A stretch of DNA of 16,056 nucleotides from Terramyces sp. JEL0728 (Eukaryota > Chytridiomycota > Chytridiomycetes > Rhizophydiales > Terramycetaceae). Position numbers and translations under genes: made by a program. The stretch is taken from assembly GCA_027603945.1 (NCBI GenBank), contig JADIIU010000200.1, positions 1 through 16,056 on the forward strand. The letters are read 5' to 3'. The notes under the pieces are model-generated. The model saw nothing but the letters and a program-made list of their open reading frames with translations. It was not told the origin of the DNA and did not search any database. Below, piece by piece: positions 9,474-16,056 of the stretch. Each line of letters begins with the position of its first letter. Within the stretch, counting starts at the first letter, position 1.

Positions 9474-10745
9474 ATGAAATCTCAACTCTTGCTAACAGGA
9501 GTACTAGCAACAGCATGTCCATTTGGCTACACTGGAGGCTCTGGAGGTGGCCAAGGTTCTATCAACCCTACCTATCAAAACACAATGAACGAAATTGAAT
9601 GGGACCAACTTCGTTTCGAATTAGGCCAAATATATGGTGTACCTGGCCCACTTCCTAGAGATATGGAACACACCTCGCCAACACAATTATCCAACTATCC
9701 TATCGGCCCAACAATGGTCCGTCTAGCTTGGCATCAAGCAGGTACCTTCACTGCAGAAGACGGTACAGGCGGTCCACACGGTGACGTGGACACTTCAATG
9801 TTACAAAACAAAGGTCTTCAACGTGCAATCGATAGACTTGAACCGCTTCAACAGAAATACGGTGATAAAATAAGTAAAGCTGACATGTGGTCATTCGCAG
9901 CCGCTGTTTACATTTCAAACAACTTTGGGCCTGAAATTAAGTGGAGACCAGGTAGATCTGATTATCCAATTTTAAATGGAACTGATTCGTTGGCACCTAG
10001 ATTACCTGATGCACAGTACAATGCCAGTCAAGTTAGACAAGTATTTTATAGAATGGGTTTCGATGATGAAGAAATTGTTGCTTTACAAGGTGCTCATCAA
10101 CTTGGTATTGCAAATCCAATTAATAGTGCTCAAGATGCTCCTTGGTCACTTGATGCCCGTACATTCAGTAACGATTTCTTCAAGAGACTTGTTTCTTTAG
10201 AAGGAAAGAATCAATTGCATTACAAATTTTATCCTTCACAAATCGGATTATGGAATATTACACTTAAACCACAATGGAATGCAGCTGATACTAACGTGAT
10301 GTTGCCTACTGATGTGTTGCTTATTACTGATCCAGTATGGGGACCAGTTTCTAGGAAATTTGCAAAGAATGAAAAATACTTTTTCAAAAAGTTTGCCAAA
10401 GCATTTGAAAAACTCAATGATTTGGGTGTTGCTGATGGATTAGGTGATTACGTATCTACTATAATTCCTGGGCAACAAAATCAAGTTTACAAAATTGGAT
10501 CTCCTGTAATGATTAATCCAGTCAATATGTATTACATTTTCTATGGAAATTGGTCTCAAGATGCTGTTGAAAGTATTTCTACTGTCGGACGCCACATGTC
10601 ATCTTCCTCATTATACAAGAATTTAAAGAATTATTTCTATCAAGAAACCGAAACTTCAGATAAAGTCTATGTCGATGGTAAGGTTACTTTAAAAGCAACT
10701 ACATTCGTTGACTACATTTTTGGTCATAAATTATGTCCAATATAA
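9474..10745 (+). CDS. Secreted class-I-like heme peroxidase fused to the N-terminal part of an EXORDIUM/PHI-1-like domain
   Basis: Heme peroxidase of the cytochrome c/ascorbate peroxidase type, reducing H2O2 with an unknown donor. The 423-residue frame starts MKSQLLLTGVLATAC, a probable signal peptide. Distal residues R83, W86 and H87 sit in MVRLAWHQAG; proximal H208 is in LQGAHQLG, with W224 (DAPW) and D286 (LITDP) completing the proximal triad seen in cytochrome c peroxidase. The peroxidase fold ends near residue 319 (FEKLNDLGV). From about 340 the chain changes family: GSPVMINPVNMYYIFYGNWS matches the start of the EXORDIUM/PHI-1 (PF04674) domain. The frame stops at TAA 10743-10745, but the same frame is open again to 11285 and completes that domain. 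No splice site can remove the TAA. No introns seen. Peroxidase call firm, fusion well supported. Confidence 0.88.
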   Translation: MKSQLLLTGVLATACPFGYTGGSGGGQGSINPTYQNTMNEIEWDQLRFELGQIYGVPGPLPRDMEHTSPTQLSNYPIGPTMVRLAWHQAGTFTAEDGTGGPHGDVDTSMLQNKGLQRAIDRLEPLQQKYGDKISKADMWSFAAAVYISNNFGPEIKWRPGRSDYPILNGTDSLAPRLPDAQYNASQVRQVFYRMGFDDEEIVALQGAHQLGIANPINSAQDAPWSLDARTFSNDFFKRLVSLEGKNQLHYKFYPSQIGLWNITLKPQWNAADTNVMLPTDVLLITDPVWGPVSRKFAKNEKYFFKKFAKAFEKLNDLGVADGLGDYVSTIIPGQQNQVYKIGSPVMINPVNMYYIFYGNWSQDAVESISTVGRHMSSSSLYKNLKNYFYQETETSDKVYVDGKVTLKATTFVDYIFGHKLCPI

Positions 10746-11285
10746 ATTTGGTATTCATATGTCACTTCTATTATTTCATCTTTTATTGGTGAAGGTAAAA
10801 CATTTGGTCCAGCTGATCCAAATGGCGTTTATATGTTTATGCACGCTGAAGATGTTTTAGAAGTATCAGATTATGGAGCATGGTGCATTGATTATTGCGC
10901 ATATCATAACAAATTGACTATTGATGGAGTAGATATTGCTTATGCTTCAATGGGATCCCATGGAAATCCTGGTATTAGATATCATTGTACTCTATGTGAA
11001 TTTTCTCATCGTGTCAGTCCTAACCTCAAGAATTATGATCATGTCAATGGATTTGTTATTGATACAGCTGCTAGAATGATTGTAAATCCTCAAGGTCCAT
11101 CTAGTAGTTGGGCTGATCAATTTGGAAGAGAAGGATCCGATGCTTGTAGCAATGGAATGTATGGTCACATTGATCAATTGACTTACCTCAATAGCACTGG
11201 ACAATTTGCCAACATGAACATTGGTGGAATTTGGACTCAAGTCGCCATGTTGCCAAATCCTGCAACCAATAGATGTCATCTTTAG
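10746..11285 (+). pseudogene. Remainder of the EXORDIUM/PHI-1-like domain after an in-frame TAA
   Basis: In the same frame as the peroxidase and separated from it by one TAA only, this stretch encodes VTSIISSFIGEGKTFGPADP, then MFMHAEDVLEV, WCIDYCAYHN, HCTLCEFSHRVSP, DACSNGMYG and a C-terminus WTQVAMLPNPATNRCHL. The spacing of CxxxCxxH, CxxC and the final W...NP..N.C follows the EXORDIUM/PHI-1 family, secreted or wall-associated proteins of plants, fungi and bacteria. The family's usual HExxE-like stretch is replaced by DTAARMIVNP, so any metal site looks lost. It could be reached by readthrough, be the tail of a nonsense-mutated gene, or reflect a base-call error. AATAAA follows the real stop at once (11287-11292). 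Confidence 0.75.
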
Positions 11286-11592
11286 AAATAAATTTTTTTC
11301 ATTAAATCTTCTGCTCTACTTCTGTTTTACTACATTTACTCCTTATTTGCCTTTTGGTTTAATATACTATATTGACTGAAAGTAGATTGTGCAGGCGATA
11401 GCGAACCCTTAACTCTTGCCAGCGTATCAGCCTTTGTAAGCTCACTTGAAATCATTAAATTCTCTTTAGTACAACCAAATGGTAATTTCCTTGTTGCAAT
11501 TTGCTTCACCTCCTCATTAGATCGTGATTAATAAGCTTGCCTGTTACCTGCTTCTTTTGCTCTACAACACTATTCCAAAAACACTTCAGTAT
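11286..11592. other. Convergent 3' region (unit 1), no gene seen
   Basis: 307 bp between the EXORDIUM-like and FSH1-like 3' ends, with an AATAAA for each gene. A minus-strand open stretch at about 11336-11530 looks protein-like, but the four clear differences inside it between the two repeat copies would all change amino acids, so I treat it as noncoding. Confidence 0.55.
11287..11292 (+). terminator. AATAAA after the EXORDIUM-like stop (unit 1)
   Basis: AATAAA begins two nucleotides after the TAG stop. It is repeated at 13373-13378 in unit 2. The upstream TAA at 10743 has no AATAAA, only an ATATAAAT. Confidence 0.45.
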
Positions 11593-11597
11593 TTATT
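11592..11597 (-). terminator. AATAAA overlapping the FSH1-like stop (unit 1)
   Basis: The minus strand ends GAA TAA ATA, so AATAAA contains the stop codon. The same arrangement occurs in unit 2 at 13677-13682. Confidence 0.45.
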
Positions 11598-12636
11598 CAA
11601 TAGGAACTGAAAAGATATTAAAAATAGCAGGAACCATCCCAATTTCCTTAAACTTTTGCCCCAAATACTCTTTCCCATCCACAATTTCCTTGTATTCTTC
11701 ATAAGTACTAAAGAAAACAAATTGTTCATTGATACACAAAGTAGTCAATAAAATTGGTGCTTTTTGGTACTTTAAACATGGAAATGAAAAATCACCAGTA
11801 ATTGTAAATTCCAAATAAAGATCAGTAATAGGTAGTTGGGTTTCGAATTGTAGTATTAGTTTGGGGCCGTTGGTGATTTTTGCAGAGAAATCTCCTGCAA
11901 ACGCTTTATAAACGTTAATGTTTGTATTCGAATCAAATATTACCTGATCAGTTGCTTCTTTTATTTGTAATCTAAATTAAATTTGAATTACTTGATTTTC
12001 ATTTTTCCAACTAAACTACTATTCTTGATAAAAGTCAACTCGTACTTGTTTACACTATATTTGTATTCTAGTTCAGGATGAAGCCAATCAGCAATCTTGC
12101 CTGACAATTTTGCAATATTTCCAAACTCTCTTTCATTGTAAGCATGCGATCCGTCAAAAGATATTCCTTCACCACCACTTGCAACAACATCAGAATACAC
12201 TTTATCTCTATATCCAGATATTTTCAATAATTTTCCAGTTACATTTTCGAAAGCTCTTGGAAATCCATTAATGCAAATCATAAATTCTGGTTTTAGAATG
12301 TTGTATGCAAGGCCTGCAATGACACTGCCAAAGGAAAATGTGATGATTCCTACAAATGTTTCGTCCCAGTATTCTTTTATTCTGTTGATCCCAGGACTTG
12401 TGTTATTTAGATCAAATTTGCTATCTACTATTGGGAACCATCCGTTAAATGTCGGGCCAGATGGTGCATGTTCTGCTGGTCCTTTGTACTCCATTGGAAT
12501 TGGTCCATCAATGAAAACTAATTCATATGCTGAAAGACTGTTTATAATATTTGGAATTCGAGCTTTAAAGTCTAGTTTAGTTAATATTACCTTCTTTGCA
12601 AGAGAAACTTCCATGTAAGCACAATATCTTTTTCAT
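11593..12636 (-). CDS. FSH1-family serine hydrolase with an unknown C-terminal domain, copy 1
   Basis: Alpha/beta hydrolase of the FSH1 family (PF03959). Removing introns 12572-12590 (19 nt) and 11972-11991 (20 nt) joins three exons into 334 aa. The first exon supplies MKKILCLHG, the strand-plus-oxyanion segment typical of the family, then LVFIDGPIP, GWFPI and the nucleophile elbow ITFSFGSV with Ser95. Asp138 (GYRDKV) and His158 (GSHAYN) are the likely triad partners. The hydrolase fold ends near residue 180 (ADWLHPE). The remaining ~150 residues, rich in beta-strand-like stretches (LILQFETQLP, YLEFTITGDF), match nothing I recognise and are not usual for FSH1 proteins of about 200-250 aa. The first exon would be missed by ORF-based gene calling. 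Substrate unknown; LovG, a polyketide-releasing hydrolase, belongs to this family. Confidence 0.85.
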
Positions 12637-12781
12637 TAAAAATTCAAACTATTTTTTACGACAAGGGTGCAAGTGGCTTGTACTTGCATAAGTCTAAGCC
12701 TCATGTCCTGGCATCTAATCTTGACCATGTGCAGCAAGATCACCAAAACAATTCTTCATAGTCGAAACGTTTATCTAACGT
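12637..12781. promoter_or_regulatory. Short divergent promoter, unit 1
   Basis: 145 bp between the FSH1-like ATG (12636, minus) and the truncated membrane-protein ATG (12782, plus). It contains cttgtacttgc and gtgcaagtggcttg, forming the near inverted pair gcaagtg/cttgc. It is repeated almost exactly at 14722-14866. Confidence 0.45.
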
Positions 12782-12865
12782 ATGGCAATTAGTTCATTGG
12801 GTGAGTACAGATTGGCTGACCTTTGTCAAGAAATTCAAGTTTTCCTCAAGAAGTTATTACAATAA
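12782..12865 (+). pseudogene. Truncated, frameshifted 5' end of the membrane-protein gene (unit 1)
   Basis: It begins like the gene at 14867 (MAISSLGEYRLADLC) but carries one extra T and three extra bases compared with unit 2. The frame therefore ends at TAA 12863-12865 after 27 residues. Beyond 12883 the sequence jumps into the EXORDIUM-like fragment of unit 2. Clearly a by-product of the tandem duplication. Confidence 0.8.
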
Positions 12866-12883
12866 AGTTGGAATGCTTGTCTG

Positions 12884-13371
12884 AAACATTTGGTCCAGCT
12901 GATCCAAATGGCGTTTATATGTTTATGCACGCTGAAGATGTTTTAGAAGTATCAGATTATGGAGCATGGTGCATTGATTATTGCGCATATCATAACAAAT
13001 TGACTATTGATGGAGTAGATATTGCTTATGCTTCAATGGGATCCCATGGAAATCCTGGTATTAGATATCATTGTACTCTATGTGAATTTTCTCATCGTGT
13101 TAGTCCTAACCTCAAGAATTATGATCATGTCAATGGATTTGTTATTGATACAGCTGCTAGAATGATTGTAAATCCTCAAGGTCCATCCAGTAGTTGGGCT
13201 GATCAATTTGGAAGAGAAGGATCCGATGCTTGTAGCAATGGAATGTATGGTCACATTGATCAATTGACTTACCTCAATAGCACTGGACAATTTGCCAACA
13301 TGAACATTGGTGGAATTTGGACTCAAGTCGCCATGTTGCCAAATCCAGCAACCAATAGATGCCATCTTTAG
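12884..13371 (+). pseudogene. 5'-truncated EXORDIUM/PHI-1-like fragment, copy 2
   Basis: Encodes the same 161-residue tail as 10798-11285, from TFGPADPNG to NRCHL, with no peroxidase and no N-terminal half. The open frame extends upstream to 12823 through unrelated sequence without an ATG; the first ATG is at 12919 inside the domain. Compared with copy 1 it has four base differences, all synonymous. It lacks a signal peptide and has no recognisable promoter of its own, so it is probably dead, but it has not decayed. Confidence 0.75.
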
Positions 13372-13677
13372 AAATAAATTTTTTCATTAAATCTTCTGCT
13401 CTACTTCTGTTTCTACTACATTTACTCCTTATTTGCCTTTTGGTTTAATATACTATATTGACTGAAAGTAGATTGTGCAGGCGATAGCGAACCCTTAACT
13501 CTTGCCGGCGTATTAGCCTTTGTAAGCTCATTTGAAATCATTAAATTCTCTTTAGTACAACCAAATGGTAATTCCCTTGTTGCAATTTGCTTCACCTCCT
13601 CATTAGATCGTGATTAATAAGCTTGCCTGTTACCTACTTCTTTGCTCTACAACACTATTCCAAAAACACTCCAGTAT
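13372..13677. other. Convergent 3' region (unit 2), no gene seen
   Basis: Copy of 11286-11592 with about ten substitutions and small indels. It holds AATAAA for the plus-strand fragment (13373-13378) and for the minus-strand FSH1-like copy (13677-13682). Confidence 0.5.
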
Positions 13678-14721
13678 TTATTCAATAGGAACTGAAAAGA
13701 TATTAAAAATAGCAGGAACCATCCCAATTTCCTTAAACTTTTGCCCCAAATACTCTTTCCCATCCACAGTTTCCTTGTATTCTTCATAAGTACTAAAGAA
13801 AACAAATTGTTCATTGATACACAAAGTAGTCAATAAAATTGGTGCTTTTTGGTACTTTAAACATGGAAATGAAAAATCACCAGTAATTGTAAATTCCAAA
13901 TAAAGATCAGTAATAGGTAGTTGGGTTTCGAATTGTAGTATTAGTTTGGGGCCGTTGGTGATTTTTGCAGAGAAATCTCCTGCAAACGCTTTATAAACGT
14001 TAATGTTTGTATTCGAATCAAATATTACCTGATCAGTTGCTTCTTTTATTTGTAATCTAAATTAAATTTGAATTACTTGATTTTCATTTTTCCAACTAAA
14101 CTACTATTCTTGATAAAAGTCAACTCGTACTTGTCTACACTATATTTGTATTCTAGTTCAGGATGAAGCCAATCAGCAATCTTGCCTGACAATTTTGCAA
14201 TATTTCCAAACTCTCTTTCATTGTAAGCATGCGATCCGTCAAAAGATATTCCTTCACCACCACTTGCAACAACATCAGAATACACTTTATCTCTATATCC
14301 AGATATTTTCAATAATTTTCCAGTTACATTTTCGAAAGCTCTTGGAAATCCATTAATGCAAATCATAAATTCTGGTTTTAGAATGCTGTATGCAAGGCCT
14401 GCAATGACACTGCCAAAGGAAAATGTGATGATTCCTACAAATGTTTCGTCCCAGTATTCTTTTATTCTGTTGATCCCTGGACTTGTGTTATTTAGATCAA
14501 ATTGTCTATCTACTATCGGGAACCACCCGTTAAATGTCGGGCCAGATGGTGCATGTTCTGCCGGTCCTTTGTACTCCATTGGAATTGGTCCATCAATGAA
14601 AACTAATTCATATGCTGAAAGACTGTCTATAATATTTGGAATTCGGGCTTTAAAGTCTAGTTTAGTTAATATTACCTTCTTTGCAAGAGAAACTTCCATG
14701 TAAGCACAATATCTTTTTCAT
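13678..14721 (-). CDS. FSH1-family serine hydrolase with an unknown C-terminal domain, copy 2
   Basis: Intact duplicate of 11593-12636, with introns 14657-14675 (19 nt) and 14057-14076 (20 nt), giving 334 aa. Ser95, Asp138 and His158 are kept. It differs from copy 1 at six residues that I can see (N27D, S66R, K67Q, N106S, N190D, I305T) and at about five synonymous sites. None of the changes falls on the proposed triad. Both copies keep their splice sites unchanged, so both could be expressed. This copy shares a 145-bp divergent promoter with the intact membrane-protein gene. Copy 1 has the same upstream DNA, so expression may be similar, which would double the dose. Confidence 0.85.
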
Positions 14722-14866
14722 TAAAAATTCAAACTATTTTTTACGACAAGGGTGCAAGTGGCTTGTACTTGCATAAGTCTAAGCCTCATGTCCTGGCAAC
14801 TAATCTTGACCATGTGCAGCAAGATCACCAAAACAATTCTTCATAGTCGAAACGTTTATCTAACGT
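14722..14866. promoter_or_regulatory. Short divergent promoter, unit 2
   Basis: 145 bp between the FSH1-like copy 2 start (14721, minus) and the membrane-protein start (14867, plus). Nearly identical to 12637-12781. No TATA box is evident on either strand. Confidence 0.45.
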
Positions 14867-15518
14867 ATGGCAATTAGTTCATTGGGTGAGTACAGATTGG
14901 CTGACCTTTGTCAAGAAATTCAAGTTTCCTCAAGTTATTACAATGAAGTTGGAATGCTTGTCTGCATTCCGTATTATGCAATGTTAACAAATTCATTCTG
15001 TGTATTAATGATTTAGGAATAGCTGTAGCCCTATTAAAAAACCGGAATGATAAAATATGCGCTTTGAGGTCCGTCAGCTCTTGGATTTGTTCTTTGTTTT
15101 CTTCAGAGTCAGTTATGATTAGTAAATGGTCGATTTCGTTGATGGAATGTTGACTTGTTAAATTTTTTCAGAATTTGATTGCAGCTTGTTTTCGAAACTG
15201 GTTTGGTATCCATTCTTTTTCGCGCTAATATTCACGCCTATCGCCGTTGATAGGCTTTTGGAATATGCTGGAGTTGCCATGGATGATTGGATTACCTCCT
15301 TTTGCTATTCGTTTGTGATGCTGCTTGGATGTTTGAATAGCGTTACTTTTGTAATTAGAAAAGATTTGGTCAACAAGTACTTTATTCTGTTTGGTTACCG
15401 ATCATTTGGCCCTGATCGCGTATCTGTCAGTTCAAACACAATTTTTGAACCTCCAGTTATTGTCGGTATAGAAACCAGAGTACAGGAAGTTGATGCCGAG
15501 CCTCAAAACTTGTTTTAA
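14867..15518 (+). CDS. Short multi-pass membrane protein resembling a shortened G-protein-coupled receptor
   Basis: Tentative model of three exons: 14867-14999, 15023-15121, 15172-15518 (192 aa). The first intron, 23 nt starting GTG, uses the only acceptor that keeps the frame. The second, 50 nt, starts gtaaat and ends tttcag; it would be far longer than any other here. Segments: hydrophobic GMLVCIPYYAMLTNS, a basic loop LLKNRNDK, weakly hydrophobic VSSWICSLFSSESVMI, then strong LVWYPFFFALIFTPIAV and FCYSFVMLLGCLNSVTFVI, followed by a hydrophilic tail ending EPQNLF. The last pair resembles TM6-TM7 of cAMP-receptor-like receptors and the first pair TM1-TM2, so TM3-TM5 appear absent. It may be a deletion remnant of a receptor or another membrane family. 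Its 5' end is duplicated in unit 1. Confidence 0.45.
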
Positions 15519-15687
15519 ATCAGTAAATTTTGTTTATAGTTTCTGTCTGATTAGCATCTACGGATGTTGTTGAAAGTCAATTGCAAAGTGTCTTTCGACT
15601 TTTGTATAACTCTGAACTGGCTCCCACTACAAAAGGCTTGCCAAGGAATGTAAAATAGAATTTCAAAATATAATTTATTAATAATTT
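15519..15687. other. Convergent intergenic region, no gene seen
   Basis: 169 bp between the membrane-protein stop and the Rrp9 stop. Apart from the minus-strand AATAAA at 15674-15679 I see nothing in it. Confidence 0.5.
15674..15679 (-). terminator. AATAAA poly(A)-type signal of Rrp9 gene
   Basis: On the minus strand AATAAA begins 9 nt after the TAA stop at 15690-15688. Confidence 0.5.
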
Positions 15688-16056
15688 TTATAGAGTAATG
15701 ATATGGCACTGATTCTTTGCTTCTTTTATCCTCCACCATCTACCAAATTTATGTTCTTGCCCAACAGCTACCGCAAGACAGACTTTCTTTTGCGCAGATT
15801 TGATGATTCCTGATAACCTGGCTTTGTTCTTGATCTCTTCTGCTCTGGATGTTGCCTTGTTTTGAACTTCAGCTTGAATCGATTCTGGTGCTTCAAAGAA
15901 TGCCATGCTATTGATGAATCCTTTCATTGGAACAGAGTTTAAAAGTGAAAATGATTTCTTTGTATCCGACAACTTCCAAAATTTGATATACCCATCTGCA
16001 GAGCCGCTAACAAACATATCAGAATATGGGACAGCTGCAAGGGATACAATCCAGGG
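15688..16056 (-). CDS. RRP9: Rrp9 / U3-55K WD40 protein, C-terminal part (5' end outside window)
   Basis: WD40-repeat subunit of the U3 snoRNP, needed for early 18S rRNA processing in the nucleolus. The 122 visible residues begin PWIVSLAAVPYSDMFVSGSA, continue through the WD repeat DGYIKFWKLSD, then SVPMKGFINSMAFF, and end with the family-specific block AVAVGQEHKFGRWWRIKEAK and NQCHIITL. Between the last two strands is a lysine/alanine-rich insertion (about residues 60-93, EVQNKATSRAEEIKNKARLS), helical in character, which is a common place for variable inserts. No intron in the visible part. The gene continues past the right edge. Family assignment is confident because of the GQEHxxGRWWRxKEA block. 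Confidence 0.9.
   Translation of the reverse strand, partial: PWIVSLAAVPYSDMFVSGSADGYIKFWKLSDTKKSFSLLNSVPMKGFINSMAFFEAPESIQAEVQNKATSRAEEIKNKARLSGIIKSAQKKVCLAVAVGQEHKFGRWWRIKEAKNQCHIITL

Larger units (their letters stand above)
10798..12883. repeat. Direct tandem duplication, unit 1 (2086 bp)
   Basis: This segment is repeated at 12884-14964 at roughly 98% identity by eye. It runs from the middle of the EXORDIUM-like domain, through the whole FSH1-like gene (minus strand), to 102 bp into the membrane-protein gene. Left flank ggta and the unit-1/unit-2 junction gtctg|aaacattt show no extended microhomology. It is a segmental duplication and carries no transposase or terminal inverted repeats. 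Confidence 0.93.
12884..14964. repeat. Direct tandem duplication, unit 2 (2081 bp)
   Basis: Second copy of 10798-12883. The four-base length difference comes from small indels near the right end (gttttcctcaagaag in unit 1, gtttcctcaag in unit 2) and in the noncoding middle. It ends at gtctg before cattcc, where the intact membrane-protein gene continues. Confidence 0.93.

Noticed and set aside
10743..10745. Reassignment of TAA as a sense codon
   Set aside because: TAA is the natural stop of KMO, both FSH1 copies and Rrp9 in this window.
10700..10800. A small intron removing the TAA in the peroxidase-EXORDIUM gene
   Set aside because: There is no AG acceptor between 10694 and 10792, and gtaaggttactttaaaag just upstream encodes domain-consistent residues and ends before the TAA.
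10992..11279. 95-residue frame antisense to the EXORDIUM-like tail (also in unit 2)
   Set aside because: Shadow of the plus-strand coding frame; the synonymous-only changes are in the plus-strand reading.
11336..11530. Protein-like open stretch on the minus strand downstream of the FSH1-like gene (also in unit 2)
   Set aside because: It needs a frameshift to reach a start, and the four clear differences inside it between the two repeat copies would each change an amino acid, the pattern of noncoding DNA.
12271..12618. 115-residue plus-strand frame antisense to the FSH1-like gene (also in unit 2)
   Set aside because: Shadow of the minus-strand gene; it resembles no protein family.
10798..14964. 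Mobile element as the source of the repeat
   Set aside because: No transposase, terminal inverted repeats, LTRs or target-site duplication; the breakpoints fall inside host genes.

Overview
This is eukaryotic nuclear DNA, AT-rich and gene-dense. The organism cannot be named from the sequence; an early-diverging fungus or a fungus-like protist fits the gene families best. The strongest clue is the introns. Seventeen spliceosomal-type introns can be placed by protein continuity, and all are only 18-22 nt long (mostly 19-21). They start GTA, end AG (15 of 17 TAG), and nearly all carry a TAA-type branch-like motif just before the 3' site. With them removed, the ABC transporter (1244 aa), kynurenine monooxygenase (456 aa) and FSH1-like hydrolase (334 aa) genes become single open frames of a length divisible by three.

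Layout. 1-2393 (-): NRPS-like gene with an acyltransferase-like N-terminal region, a full adenylation domain and the start of a carrier domain, running off the left edge, with one apparent 1-nt frameshift. 2394-3151: divergent intergenic region with a 21-bp tandem repeat. 3152-7026 (+): ABCC/MRP-type transporter with seven introns. 7456-8903 (-): kynurenine 3-monooxygenase with four introns. 8904-9473: divergent promoter region with CGGT-type motifs. 9474-11285 (+): secreted class-I-like heme peroxidase fused to an EXORDIUM/PHI-1-like domain, interrupted by one in-frame TAA. 10798-14964: a 2.08-kb direct tandem duplication carrying the C-terminal part of the EXORDIUM-like domain, a complete FSH1-like serine hydrolase gene on the minus strand, and the 5' end of a membrane-protein gene. 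14867-15518 (+): a short receptor-like membrane-protein gene whose intact 5' end lies in the second repeat unit. 15688-16056 (-): C-terminal part of Rrp9/U3-55K.

Working together. The NRPS-like gene and the ABCC transporter are divergent from one intergenic region. They sit near an aromatic monooxygenase, a secreted peroxidase and a duplicated FSH1-family hydrolase (a family that includes fungal product-releasing enzymes). This could be part of a secondary-metabolite locus, but that is inference: KMO also has an ordinary role in NAD biosynthesis, and Rrp9 is housekeeping. Genes are packed tightly, and AATAAA poly(A)-type signals overlap or lie within about 10 nt of the stop codons.
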